A stretch of DNA of 64,000 nt, taken from positions 1-64,000 of the forward strand of contig CACWXY010000014.1 in the NCBI GenBank assembly GCA_902764915.1, in the 5' to 3' direction. Below are positions 35,637-43,695 of this stretch, in pieces. The position numbers and the translations under genes were made by a program. Within the stretch, counting starts at the first letter, position 1, and the number at the start of each line of letters is the position of its first letter. Below the pieces are notes generated by a model. It searched no databases, was not told the origin of the DNA, and was given only the letters and a program-made list of their open reading frames with translations. This DNA comes from an uncultured Eubacteriales bacterium (GTDB lineage Bacteria; Bacillota; Clostridia; Christensenellales; Aristaeellaceae).

Positions 35637-36034
35637 GAACATAACCTCCAGACCAAAAATATTGCCGCATACAGTGCGGTATAGGAAATGGTTTCTGCAT
35701 TCGAGTGAGAAATCCTGCCTGTGAAAGCAGGAAAAAGCCTATTTCCGTGCGCTACGTGAAAAAAGTGTACGGCAGATGCCCGGCAGACCTGGCTGTAAGA
35801 CCGCCTGCGGCAGCGCACAGGCGCGATTTGTTCGCCCTTGCAGAGCACGCAGCTTGGGCCTTACTCCGCTTCCGTGCGCGCAGAAACGCGCCTTTCCTGT
35901 TCCGGCAGACGCCGGACACGTGCCGCACGCGTTCCATTTTAACCCGCGAAAAAAGCCTGCGCCAGAAAAAATAATCCGGCGCAGGAGCAGGAAAAAGCCG
36001 TGCTTTGGTGAAAGCCTGTGCATGAGGTGATACT
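35637..36034. other. 398-bp intergenic region with hairpin and repeats
   Basis: No gene. On the reverse strand CCTGCGCC/GGCGCAGG (35953-35982, arms 8 bp) is followed by CTTTTTT, a terminator-like element about 320 nt upstream of bmpA. A 14-nt sequence AGCAGGAAAAAGCC occurs at 35726-35739 and again at 35986-35999. Near bmpA, TCCTGC/GCAGGA forms a small hairpin (35713-35732). No convincing bmpA promoter was found. Confidence 0.5.
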
Positions 36035-36640
36035 ATGGCAAGCATACTGTATGTAAACAGCTGCCCGAGAGGCGGCCTGTCCCGTACGCGGCGCTTGGGG
36101 GACGCCTTCCTGCAGGGCATGGAAGGGGAGACGGTTCTCGTGCATGACCTGCCTGCCCTGCGTCTTCCGCCGTTTGAGGAAAAATCGCTTGCGCGGCGCG
36201 AGGCACTGTGTGATGCGCGGGCATTTGAGGATCCCATGTTTGACCGGGCGCGGGAGTTTCAGTCAGCGGACTGCGTGGTGATTGCGGCGCCGTACTGGGA
36301 TCTGTCCTTTCCTTCCATGCTGAAGGTATGGGTGGAGCACATGTTTGTGCGTAACCTGACCTTTGTCTATCGTGACAATCAGCCCATCGGCCTGTGCCGC
36401 GCACAGCAGATGGTGTACCTGACTACCAGCGGCAGCCCGATCGGCGCAAACGACTGGGGTTATCTGTATATGCAGGCAGTGGCGCACATGCTGGGCATCC
36501 GCGACTGCTTCCGCATCAGCGCCGAAGGCCTGGACATTGACGGCGCGGACACGGAAGGCCTGGTGCAGAAGGCATGCGTGGAAGCCCGGGCACTGGCCGC
36601 CGCGCTCAGAGATGCAAGGAAAGAACAGGACGTGCATTGA
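36035..36640 (+). CDS. Flavodoxin-fold NAD(P)H oxidoreductase (AzoR/MdaB-like)
   Basis: 201 aa. N-terminal ILYVNSCPRGGLSRTRRLGD is the FMN-phosphate loop. VVIAAPYWDLSFPSMLKVWVEH and YLTTSGSPIG are typical of FMN-dependent NADH-azoreductases and quinone reductases. It is probably a cytoplasmic detoxifying reductase; the substrate is unknown. ATGAGGTGAT precedes the ATG. Its stop codon overlaps the -35 of the lysine-riboswitch promoter. Confidence 0.85.
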   Translation: MASILYVNSCPRGGLSRTRRLGDAFLQGMEGETVLVHDLPALRLPPFEEKSLARREALCDARAFEDPMFDRAREFQSADCVVIAAPYWDLSFPSMLKVWVEHMFVRNLTFVYRDNQPIGLCRAQQMVYLTTSGSPIGANDWGYLYMQAVAHMLGIRDCFRISAEGLDIDGADTEGLVQKACVEARALAAALRDARKEQDVH

Positions 36641-36665
36641 CAGTCCTACAGGCACATGGTACCAT
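36637..36665 (+). promoter_or_regulatory. Promoter of the lysine-riboswitch transcript
   Basis: Consensus TTGACA (36637-36642), a 17-nt spacer and TACCAT (36660-36665). It starts transcription about 25 nt before the riboswitch. Confidence 0.75.
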
Positions 36666-36689
36666 TCGCTTGTCTTTCCCGTAAAAAAA

Positions 36690-36860
36690 CGGGAGGACCA
36701 TCAGAGGCGCGCCGGACAAGAGTAGCAGGCGGAGGAGCAGGCATCCCGTGAAACCTGTGAAAGGGGAAGGCGCCGAAAGGCGGAGCCGGCCGGGACTCTG
36801 CGCTTGGCTGCAGGGAGAATATCCGTGCGGCTGTCATCGGACGCATGTCCGGCGGAGCGC
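36690..36860 (+). ncRNA. Lysine riboswitch (L box)
   Basis: Conserved blocks occur in the known order: AGAGGCGCG (36703-36711), AAGAGTAG (about 36718-36725), GTGAAAGGGGAAGGCGCCGA (around 36757-36776) and GGCTGTCAT near the end. This closely parallels the B. subtilis lysC leader. It stands before asd-dapA-dapB, the lysine/diaminopimelate branch, and is followed by an intrinsic terminator, so lysine should cause early termination. Confidence 0.93.
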
Positions 36861-36890
36861 TGATTGACCAGGCGACTGGTATCGTTGCAC

Positions 36891-36914
36891 CGCAGGCATG
36901 CCCTGCGTTTTTTT
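36891..36914 (+). terminator. Riboswitch-controlled terminator
   Basis: CGCAGG, a CATGC loop, CCTGCG and then seven T residues, 19 nt before the asd start codon. Confidence 0.92.
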
Positions 36915-36932
36915 GATCGGAGGAAGATAAGC

Positions 36933-38030
36933 ATGGAGAAGTATCGGGTGGGCATTGTCGGCGCGACCGGCATGGTAGGACAGCGCTTTGTATCCCTTCT
37001 GCAGAATCATCCCTGGTTTCAGGTGACAGCGCTGATGGCTTCCAGCCGCAGCAGCGGAAAAAGCTACCGTGAGGCGGTAGGCGAGCGTTGGGCTTTCAGC
37101 TGGGATATCCCTGCTGGTGTGGCGGATATGACCGTGATGGATGCTTCGGATATCGCATCCTGGGAGGACAAGGTTGACTTTGTCTTCTGCGCGGTGGACA
37201 TGAAAAAGGACGAGATCCGGGCCATGGAGGAGAACATTGCGCGCCATGAGATTCCGGTGGTCTCCAATAACAGTGCCTGCCGGGGCATTCCGGATGTGCC
37301 CATGATGATTCCGGAACTGAATCCGGATCACGCGCAGGTGATTGCGACCCAGCGGAAGCGCCTGGGTACGCGGTCCGGATTCATTGCCGTGAAGCCCAAC
37401 TGCTCCATCCAGAGCTATGTGCCGGCGCTGACGCCGCTTCTGGACTTCGGCATTGAAAAGGTGAGCGTGTGCACCTATCAGGCGATCTCAGGCGCAGGCA
37501 AGACATTCCGCACCTGGCCGGAAATGGTGGATAACGTGATCCCCTATATCGGAGGAGAGGACGAAAAGAGCGAGAATGAGCCCCTGAAGGTCTGGGGCAG
37601 CCTGGAACAGGGCCCGGACGGCCTGGTCATCGTGAATGCAAAGAAGCCGGTGATTTCAGCCCAGTGCCTGCGCGTGGCAGCCTCTGACGGGCATATGGCC
37701 GCCGTCTCTGTCAGCTTTGCGAATAAGCCGAGCATGGAGGAGATCCGCCGCCGCTGGGACAGCTTTACAACGGAGCCGCAGCGTCTGGGACTGCCCAGTG
37801 CGCCGAAGCCTTTCCTGCAGTACTTTGAGGACCCCTCCCGTCCGCAGACGCGGCTGGACCGGGACTTTGAGCGCGGGTATGGGATTTCCATCGGCCGGCT
37901 GCGGGAGGACCGGATCTTCGATTACAAGTTTGTGTGCCTGAGCCATAATACGATCCGTGGCGCAGCCGGCGGCGGCATTCTCAGTGCCGAGCTTCTCTGT
38001 GCCAAGGGATATATTGCGCATCGCGGATAA
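36933..38030 (+). CDS. asd: Aspartate-semialdehyde dehydrogenase (archaeal/fungal-type)
   Basis: 365 aa. NADP motif GIVGATGMVGQRF is at about 8-20. The catalytic Cys157 is in AVKPNCSIQ and the His is in the ISGAGK-to-C-terminal domain. It converts aspartyl phosphate to the semialdehyde. The motif context SNNSACRG..DVPMMIPELNP resembles the archaeal/fungal class rather than the classic bacterial one. ATG 36933 follows CGGAGGAAG, right after the riboswitch terminator. Confidence 0.93.
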   Translation: MEKYRVGIVGATGMVGQRFVSLLQNHPWFQVTALMASSRSSGKSYREAVGERWAFSWDIPAGVADMTVMDASDIASWEDKVDFVFCAVDMKKDEIRAMEENIARHEIPVVSNNSACRGIPDVPMMIPELNPDHAQVIATQRKRLGTRSGFIAVKPNCSIQSYVPALTPLLDFGIEKVSVCTYQAISGAGKTFRTWPEMVDNVIPYIGGEDEKSENEPLKVWGSLEQGPDGLVIVNAKKPVISAQCLRVAASDGHMAAVSVSFANKPSMEEIRRRWDSFTTEPQRLGLPSAPKPFLQYFEDPSRPQTRLDRDFERGYGISIGRLREDRIFDYKFVCLSHNTIRGAAGGGILSAELLCAKGYIAHRG

Positions 38031-38041
38031 GGAGAGTAGGC

Positions 38042-38932
38042 ATGAGTGTACTGTTTGAAGGCTGTGGAACAGCGCTGATTACGCCGTTCCGGAACGGTGA
38101 GGTCGACTATCCCGCGCTGGACGCGCTGGTGGAATGGCAGATTGCAAGCGGCGTGGACGCCCTGATCGCCGCCGGTACCACCGGAGAGCCCGCCACCATG
38201 ACATGGGAGGAACATCTGTCGGTGATCCGCCGCGTGGTGGATGTGGCGCATCACCGTGTGCCGGTGATCGCCGGCACCGGCTCCAACTGCACCCGTGAGG
38301 CCGTGAATGCGGCGCGCATGTCCAAGGAGTTCGGCGCGGACGCGCAGCTGGTAGTCACGCCCTATTACAACAAGACCAGCCAGGAAGGCTTGGTGGCGCA
38401 TTTCCACGCGGTTGCCGACGCGGCGACGCTTCCGGTGATCGTCTATAACGTGCCCAGCCGTACCGGGCTGAATATCGGGCCGAAAGCACTGCAGGCCATC
38501 TGTGCGCATCCCAATGTCATCGCCATTAAGGAAGCCGACAGCAATGTCGCACAGTCGCTGGATAAACTGCGCATGGTAGGCGATGACGCCAGCTTCTACT
38601 GCGGAAACGACGATATCGCCGTGCCCATGATCGCCTGCGGCTATAAGGGCGTGATCTCCGTGATCTCCAATGTCATGCCGAAGGAAACCACGGAAATGGT
38701 ACATCTGGCGCTGGAGGGCAGAAACCGCGAGGCGACAGCCTGGCAGCTGAAGCTGCTTCCGTTCATTAATGCGCTGTTCTGCGAGACCAGTCCCATTCCG
38801 GTCAAGGCAGCCATGGCAGCCATCGGCATGTGCGCAAACGAAGTCCGTCTGCCGCTGGTGCCCATGCAGAAGGCGAACGAGGCAAACATGCTCTCCATCA
38901 TGCGCGGCCTGGGACTTGAGGTGAAAGGCTGA
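38042..38932 (+). CDS. dapA: 4-hydroxy-tetrahydrodipicolinate synthase
   Basis: 296 aa (beta/alpha)8 lyase. The Schiff-base Lys163 is in VIAIKEADSN, Tyr135 in VYNVPSRTG, and AAGTTGEPATMT binds pyruvate. It condenses pyruvate with aspartate semialdehyde, the first committed step to diaminopimelate and lysine. It sits between asd and dapB; its TGA overlaps the dapB ATG by one base. Confidence 0.96.
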   Translation: MSVLFEGCGTALITPFRNGEVDYPALDALVEWQIASGVDALIAAGTTGEPATMTWEEHLSVIRRVVDVAHHRVPVIAGTGSNCTREAVNAARMSKEFGADAQLVVTPYYNKTSQEGLVAHFHAVADAATLPVIVYNVPSRTGLNIGPKALQAICAHPNVIAIKEADSNVAQSLDKLRMVGDDASFYCGNDDIAVPMIACGYKGVISVISNVMPKETTEMVHLALEGRNREATAWQLKLLPFINALFCETSPIPVKAAMAAIGMCANEVRLPLVPMQKANEANMLSIMRGLGLEVKG

Positions 38933-39681
38933 TGGAAAAGACACTGCTGATTGTCGGCGCCATGGGCCGCATGGGCCAGAAAGTGGCGCAGGAAGCGAAA
39001 AAGGAAGGCTACCGCGTGATCGGTGTGGACCCGGCGGCCGGTGAGACTTCCTTCCCGGTCTATCCCGCCTGCGCGGCGGTGGACGTACCGGTGGATGTAC
39101 TAGTGGATTTCTCCAGTCCCCAGAGCCTTCCGGATATACTTGCCTTTCTGACAGCGCGGCAGATCCCGGGCGTGCTGGCCACGACCGGCTATGACGAGGC
39201 CGCGCTGGAGGCGATCGAACAGGCTTCCCGTCAGGTGCCTGTCTTCCGCTCTGCGAACATGAGCATCGGCGTCGCCGTACTGACAAGCCTTGCGCGCAAA
39301 GCCTCTGAAATGCTGGGCGACGGGTTTGACGTGGAGATTACGGAAACCCATCACAGAATGAAGAAGGACGCGCCTAGCGGTACTGCGCTCATGCTCTATC
39401 AGGCGATAAGGGATGCGTATGATACGCCCCGGGAAGCCGTGTACGGGCGGTACGGGAAAGCCTGTCCGCGCAGGGATACCGAGATCGGCATGCATGCGCT
39501 GCGCGGGGGTACGGTGGCCGGAGAGCACAGCGTGCAGTACCTGGGCAATATGGAGCGGATTACGCTGTCTCACAGCGCCGAAGACCGCGCGGTGTTTGCC
39601 GTCGGTGCGGTGCGCGCGGCAGGCTTCCTGCTGCAGTGCACGCCGGGGCTCTATGACATGAATGCCATGCTTGGACTGTGA
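38932..39681 (+). CDS. dapB: 4-hydroxy-tetrahydrodipicolinate reductase
   Basis: 249 aa. The nucleotide-binding loop GAMGRMGQKV is at residues 8-17, and the catalytic region ETHHRMKKDAPSGTAL contains the His and Lys. It reduces the DapA product with NAD(P)H. It is the last gene of the lysine-riboswitch operon. Confidence 0.95.
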   Translation: MEKTLLIVGAMGRMGQKVAQEAKKEGYRVIGVDPAAGETSFPVYPACAAVDVPVDVLVDFSSPQSLPDILAFLTARQIPGVLATTGYDEAALEAIEQASRQVPVFRSANMSIGVAVLTSLARKASEMLGDGFDVEITETHHRMKKDAPSGTALMLYQAIRDAYDTPREAVYGRYGKACPRRDTEIGMHALRGGTVAGEHSVQYLGNMERITLSHSAEDRAVFAVGAVRAAGFLLQCTPGLYDMNAMLGL

Positions 39682-39696
39682 AAAGGCGCAGTACGT

Positions 39697-39785
39697 AAAA
39701 ACGCCGCCCGGAGAATCCCGGGCTGCCGCATGAATATCTGCATGCATAACAGAAGGGAGACGCACCCGGGCGGGCGGCGTCTCCC
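39697..39785. terminator. Convergent terminator region of dapB and folT
   Basis: GGGAGACGC/GCGTCTCCC (39755-39785) is a perfect 9-bp stem. ACGCCGCCCG near 39699 can instead pair with CGGGCGGCGT near 39771-39780, giving an alternative long helix. The T-runs are weak on both strands. Confidence 0.5.
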
Positions 39786-39835
39786 TGTCTTGCATAAACG
39801 GATTCCTTTTCGGTTGTGTCATGCGGCCTGCTTTC

Positions 39836-40411
39836 CTATTCCTGCATTTCGCGCATTCCGGGGAGTTTCTGAAGGCTTTTCAGCAGAGGAACGCACACGA
39901 GCATGTAGGCAAAGGAAGTCAGCGCACCGTTCATATAGCGGATGCCCATCTGGGCCAGTACGGTGGCCTGCGTGCTGTAGCCGAAGATCGTCGCATCCAC
40001 GATCATGACGGTTGTATTGATACTGGTGACAATCACGGCCGTGATCAGCAGAACCCAGTAGATCTGCAGGGGGTTCAGATGATAGCCGTAGGCCTTGGCA
40101 TACCACCCGCACAGAAGCCCCTTGACCCCGGCGGGCAGGATCCACAGCGCCGTGGTGACCGTGAAGCCGTAGCGCAGGATCTGGTGGATCAGGCTTCCGA
40201 GAAGCCCGACCAGGCCGCCGGAGAGCGGACCGAACATCAGGCCCGCCACGGATTCCGTAATCCCGGCAATACTGATGGCAAGACTGTTGCCGATGTTGAT
40301 GGAGGCCACCTGGCAGAGCACTACGTGCAGTGCGATGAGCACACTGTTGGTGACAAGCTTGCGCGTCCTGCGGGACTGGCGCATGAGCACATGAGACGGA
40401 CGTTCTGGCAT
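39836..40411 (-). CDS. folT: Folate-family ECF transporter S component
   Basis: 191 aa, five to six membrane segments. VTNSVLIALHVVLCQVASIN and a FGPLSGGLVGLLGSLIHQIL segment resemble ECF S components, and the upstream tetrahydrofolate riboswitch identifies folate as the likely ligand. It needs a shared ECF module; ecfA1-ecfA2-ecfT at 51.6-54.1 kb is the obvious partner. ATG 40411 lies behind GGGAGGCGTTTTTTC. Confidence 0.88.
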   Translation of the reverse strand: MPERPSHVLMRQSRRTRKLVTNSVLIALHVVLCQVASINIGNSLAISIAGITESVAGLMFGPLSGGLVGLLGSLIHQILRYGFTVTTALWILPAGVKGLLCGWYAKAYGYHLNPLQIYWVLLITAVIVTSINTTVMIVDATIFGYSTQATVLAQMGIRYMNGALTSFAYMLVCVPLLKSLQKLPGMREMQE

Positions 40412-40459
40412 GAAAAAACGCCTCCCGGTATATACATTTGATCCACCAAAGAGGCAGTC

Positions 40460-40566
40460 TGTTCCTAGCAGCGGGATGCGCCGCAGGCACCGCACCGGAT
40501 CCGGTTTCGTCTCATGACAACTCCCCGTTCATGAGCACTTGACGCGCCTGAAGCTACTCTGCCTGT
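40460..40566 (-). ncRNA. Tetrahydrofolate riboswitch (THF, folT type)
   Basis: Reading the reverse strand: GCAGAGTAG, then GCGTCAAGTG, TGAACGGGGAGTTGTCATGA, ACGAAACCGG, CGGTGCGGTGCCT and GCATCCCGCTGC. These blocks match the THF-I consensus in order, with P1 formed by GCAG/CTGC. It lies 49 nt before folT. A GCCTC downstream can pair with the GAGGC of the folT ribosome binding site, suggesting translational control (inference). Confidence 0.9.
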
Positions 40567-40583
40567 TTGCAGATCATGCCCGT

Positions 40584-40611
40584 ATTATACAATATAGGGA
40601 GAAGAATGCAA
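40584..40611 (-). promoter_or_regulatory. Promoter of the folT riboswitch transcript
   Basis: Reverse strand TTGCAT (40611-40606), a 16-nt spacer and a perfect TATAAT (40589-40584). A forward -10-like TACAAT (40588-40593), with TTTGCA at 40566-40571, overlaps it and may serve the P1 peptidase gene. Confidence 0.7.
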
Positions 40612-40627
40612 TATGCGAAGAAAAAGA

Positions 40628-40719
40628 AAGGCGGAACATAGGGTACCGTGCATCACGGGCAAGGGCAGGGGACAGTGTTCCGGGAGACGACGCCTCCGTC
40701 CTATGCCGGCGTCCGCCTT
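40628..40719 (+). ncRNA. Candidate structured leader RNA of the P1 peptidase gene
   Basis: AAGGCGG (40628-40634) pairs with CCGCCTT (40713-40719), and CATAGG (40637-40642) pairs with CCTATG (40700-40705), enclosing a hairpin CCGTG-cat-CACGG (40646-40658) and a GGAG/CTCC hairpin (40683-40697). It ends 4 nt before the ribosome binding site. I could not assign it to a known riboswitch class. Confidence 0.45.
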
Positions 40720-40739
40720 ATATGGAGGGAGATATTGCC

Positions 40740-41729
40740 ATGCATGAAATACCGGTAACGGAGATCGGGCCTGTTCATATCGGACAGGTGGAGAACAGAA
40801 AGGCCGGCACGGGATGCACCGTCGCGATCGCACCGCAGGGCATGTGTGCCGGGCTGGATGTGCGCGGCGGCGGTCCGGCCAGCCGGGAGAGCCAGCTGCT
40901 GAACCCGCTGATGGCGGCCAGGCGCATCCATGCCATTGTACTGGCCGGCGGCAGCGCGTACGGCCTGGGCACCGCCAATGGGGTCATGCAGTATCTGGAG
41001 GAGCACGGCATCGGGTATGACACGGGCTATGCTCTGGTGCCGCTGGTGGCACAGTCGGATATCTATGACCTGTCCGTAGGCGACGCGTCCGTTCGCCCGG
41101 ATGCGGCCATGGGCTATGAGGCGGCCAGGACGGCCATGGAACAGCCGAACTACCGGGATGGCAGCTATGGCGTGGGCTGCGGTGCCACGGTAGGAAAGGC
41201 CGCCGGAATGCATTACTGCATGAAGTCCGGCATGGGCAGCTATGCAGTGAAGATCGGTGACCTCAGGATCGGAGCCATAGTGGCTGTCAATGCGCTGGGG
41301 GATGTGTATGACTGGAAAACCGGCCGGCAGGTAGCAGGCATGCTGAACGCGGAAAAGAACGGGCTGCGCTCTACCTCTGCGTTCATGCGCCAGCGCAGTG
41401 CGGTGGTCGAAAACAAGTTCACCGGTAATACCACGATTGGCATTGTCTTTACCAATGCGGACTTTGACAAGGCCCAGCTGTGCAAGATTGCCGGAATGGC
41501 GCATGACGGCTATGCCCGGTCCATCCGCCCGGTCCATACCTCCGCGGACGGGGACAGCATCTATGCGGTCTCCATCGGCACGGTCCGGGCCGATCAGGAC
41601 GTGGTCGGCATGCTGGCGGCAGAAGTCATGAGCGAGGCGATCCTCCGCGCAGTCGAAAACGCGGAGGGCGCCTACGGCTTCCCGGCAGTGCGGGACCTGC
41701 GGGAAGAAGCATCCTCTGCTGCAGAGTAA
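40740..41729 (+). CDS. P1-family peptidase (DmpA/NylC-like N-terminal nucleophile hydrolase)
   Basis: 329 aa. Family features: GPVHIGQVENRKAGTGCTVA, DVRGGGPASRESQLLNP, VLAGGSAYGLGTANGVMQYL and GCGATVGKAAG. The self-cleavage/nucleophile site is in TGNTTIGIVFTNAD, where the second Thr would become the new N-terminus. Relatives are aminopeptidases, beta-peptidases or nylon-oligomer hydrolases; the substrate here is unknown. ATG 40740 follows GGAGGGAG; the upstream frame extension lies in the leader. Confidence 0.88.
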   Translation: MHEIPVTEIGPVHIGQVENRKAGTGCTVAIAPQGMCAGLDVRGGGPASRESQLLNPLMAARRIHAIVLAGGSAYGLGTANGVMQYLEEHGIGYDTGYALVPLVAQSDIYDLSVGDASVRPDAAMGYEAARTAMEQPNYRDGSYGVGCGATVGKAAGMHYCMKSGMGSYAVKIGDLRIGAIVAVNALGDVYDWKTGRQVAGMLNAEKNGLRSTSAFMRQRSAVVENKFTGNTTIGIVFTNADFDKAQLCKIAGMAHDGYARSIRPVHTSADGDSIYAVSIGTVRADQDVVGMLAAEVMSEAILRAVENAEGAYGFPAVRDLREEASSAAE

Positions 41730-41777
41730 AGGGAAAGCGCCGGCACAGGGGCCCGCATGCGCTTTTCCAGATACATG

Positions 41778-41817
41778 AAAGGGGCATCGAGGGAGAAAAT
41801 CCTCTCGATGCCCCTTT
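41778..41817. terminator. Strong terminator, copy B of a dispersed repeat
   Basis: AAAGGGGCATCGAG-GGA and TCC-TCTCGATGCCCCTTT form a very long stem with a GAAAA-type loop and A/T flanks, ending both the P1 peptidase gene and the opposite gene at 41861. Arms and the downstream GTTGTGTA are shared with the 9-51 hairpin. Confidence 0.88.
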
Positions 41818-41860
41818 GTTGTGTATGCTTTCATGTGTATAAAGCCGGGTACTGCTGTTT

Positions 41861-43435
41861 TCAGGTGCTCGGATCCACCCAGTAGAGAAGATCAAAGCAG
41901 GGATAGAAGCGGCTGCCGTTTTCCTCATCCAGCACTTCATAGGTCCCGTTCAGCGTACCGTAGAACCGGCACTGGGAACCGATCGCGGCCTGCGGTGCTT
42001 CCGGGGCAATGACCACAATACGCTGGGAATAGCCGCTCTTTTTCGAGTTGCGCATGGCCATGAATACAATGGTTTCACCCTCGGATTCCTGTATCTCCGT
42101 GATATACGGCGCATAGGTCATGATACGGCCGTTGTATCCGCTGAGTTTTTCCGTCAGTGTCTGGTAGGCGGGCTTGATGGCGGCCTCCTTGATTTTCTCC
42201 CGTTTCTCTTCCTCCGTCAGCGTCCGCGTCGCGGTCCAGGTAAAGCGGCGGGTCGTATATCCCTTCTTCTGGAAGGAGAGCGTAATGTTATAGGTCTGTT
42301 CCTGGGAGGTGGGAATCTTGAAGGAGAACTTGCCGCCGCTGCCCGCTGTGACGGACTTGTCCATGATGCCGTCAACGATCAGCTGGATCTTGGTGCTCTT
42401 CATGGTTACGCCGGAGAGCGTGAACTTGTCGGCAGTGAACTGATCCGGGACCGGCGTGTCAAAATTGACCGTCAGCAGCGTTTTCTGGAAGAGCGTGGTT
42501 CCGAAGACTTTTTCGCCCACCACCTGATTTCCGCTGACAAAGGTCAGTGTCATCAGCCATGTGCCTTCCTCAGGCAGTGTGACATCCAGGGTAAAGTTGC
42601 CCTTCTTGGTGGCATCCGCTTCCACGCGTACGGGATTGCTTCCAGACATGCGCATGACCACGCCGATCACATGCAGGTTCGGATCGCAGGTGCCCTTGAC
42701 CTGGAAGGAACCGGTATTGGTCTCGGCCGGCGGTTCCTTGGTAAAGGACATGGCGGTCTGGGAGACCAGGGTAACGGGAACACTCTGTGGATCATCCGAC
42801 TGCGCGGAGAGCGGCAGCACCTGCGTATAATGCCAGGTGGAAACCACCTTGTTCAGCGCATTCACGTCGGCAGTGCGCAGGCTTCTGTCAAACACCTTGT
42901 AGTCAAGGGTGATGGTATAGCCGTTGCGTACGGCGCGCCGGGCATATCCGCGGTAGGTTTCGTCTCCCACGGTGCGCTTGTACTGGAGCATCAGGAAACG
43001 CCCGTACTGTGTGGTCAGTTTCCATTCCGCGCTCTGGTAGGTATACCCCTCGTCGCCGTACAGCGTACCCTTGAGATGCTGGCTGCGGTAGTGCGCGCGG
43101 ATGGCCGCGGTCTGCTGATCCAGGTCAAAATACGTATTCGCGGTCTCATCCTTGACGGCTGTAAACTCCAGACAGGCATCCCCCTGCGTGGACCAGGCCT
43201 GGGCCATGACGCCCCGGCTTTCCCAGTCAGCGAGCAGGCTTTCCTCTGTCAGGTCCCGGTTGGCCATCCATTCCTGATGCATGGCGAGATTGTCAGGGGT
43301 CAGAATAATATACTGGGATTCGTCGAGCGTGCACTCGGCGAAGATACGGTCAAAGTAGAGTGTTGTGTCCGCCTGTGCCGGAGCAATCAGCAGAAAAAGG
43401 AAACAGAGAAATAGAACGCCCCAAAGTCTTCGCAT
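41861..43435 (-). CDS. Large secreted protein with two Ig-like modules, unknown function
   Basis: 524 aa. The signal peptide MRRLWGVLFLCFLFLLIAPA is followed by a novel N-terminal domain (about 25-230), two beta-sandwich repeats (GSFQVKGTCDPNLHVIGVVM, FTLSGVTMKSTKIQLIVDG), a charged helix (TEEEKREKIKEA) and a C-terminal OB-like segment (GSQCRFYGTLNGTYEVLDE). There is no sorting motif or lipobox. ATG 43435 was chosen for its signal peptide, behind GGAAAGGATGGGATCGA. It is 29 nt after the DUF951 gene. Confidence 0.75.
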   Translation of the reverse strand: MRRLWGVLFLCFLFLLIAPAQADTTLYFDRIFAECTLDESQYIILTPDNLAMHQEWMANRDLTEESLLADWESRGVMAQAWSTQGDACLEFTAVKDETANTYFDLDQQTAAIRAHYRSQHLKGTLYGDEGYTYQSAEWKLTTQYGRFLMLQYKRTVGDETYRGYARRAVRNGYTITLDYKVFDRSLRTADVNALNKVVSTWHYTQVLPLSAQSDDPQSVPVTLVSQTAMSFTKEPPAETNTGSFQVKGTCDPNLHVIGVVMRMSGSNPVRVEADATKKGNFTLDVTLPEEGTWLMTLTFVSGNQVVGEKVFGTTLFQKTLLTVNFDTPVPDQFTADKFTLSGVTMKSTKIQLIVDGIMDKSVTAGSGGKFSFKIPTSQEQTYNITLSFQKKGYTTRRFTWTATRTLTEEEKREKIKEAAIKPAYQTLTEKLSGYNGRIMTYAPYITEIQESEGETIVFMAMRNSKKSGYSQRIVVIAPEAPQAAIGSQCRFYGTLNGTYEVLDEENGSRFYPCFDLLYWVDPST

Positions 43436-43464
43436 TCGATCCCATCCTTTCCGTGTGCAAGTCA

Positions 43465-43695
43465 TCACGGTGCGTACTGTGTCATATCCAGAGGCTTGGG
43501 TTCCGGCCCCTGTACCAGAATTTTCTTTCGGCGCTTGAGGAAGGTTTCCCGGTCCATCATGACGATATGCCCGCATCCGCCGCAGCGGATCTTGATATCG
43601 GCTCCGGTTCTTGTGACCGTCCATTCATTGCTGCCGCAGGGATGCTGTTTCTTGGTCTGTACCACATCGCCTACGCGGATTTCATCCATGATCAT
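43465..43695 (-). CDS. DUF951-family small protein
   Basis: 76 aa. It carries the family hallmarks RVGDVVQTKKQHPCGSNEWTV and KIRCGGCGHIVMMDRETF, with three Cys that could bind a metal. It is widespread in Firmicutes; the function is not established. ATG 43695 lies 6 nt after GGGAGG. It is the first gene of a unit with the secreted protein. Confidence 0.92.
   Translation of the reverse strand: MIMDEIRVGDVVQTKKQHPCGSNEWTVTRTGADIKIRCGGCGHIVMMDRETFLKRRKKILVQGPEPKPLDMTQYAP

Noticed and set aside
40628..40719. Assignment of the P1-peptidase leader as a c-di-GMP-I riboswitch
   Set aside because: GGGCAAGG and GCCTCC fragments are present, but the conserved CACGCACAGGG/AAACC and tetraloop-receptor arrangement is not. 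It is kept as an unassigned candidate.
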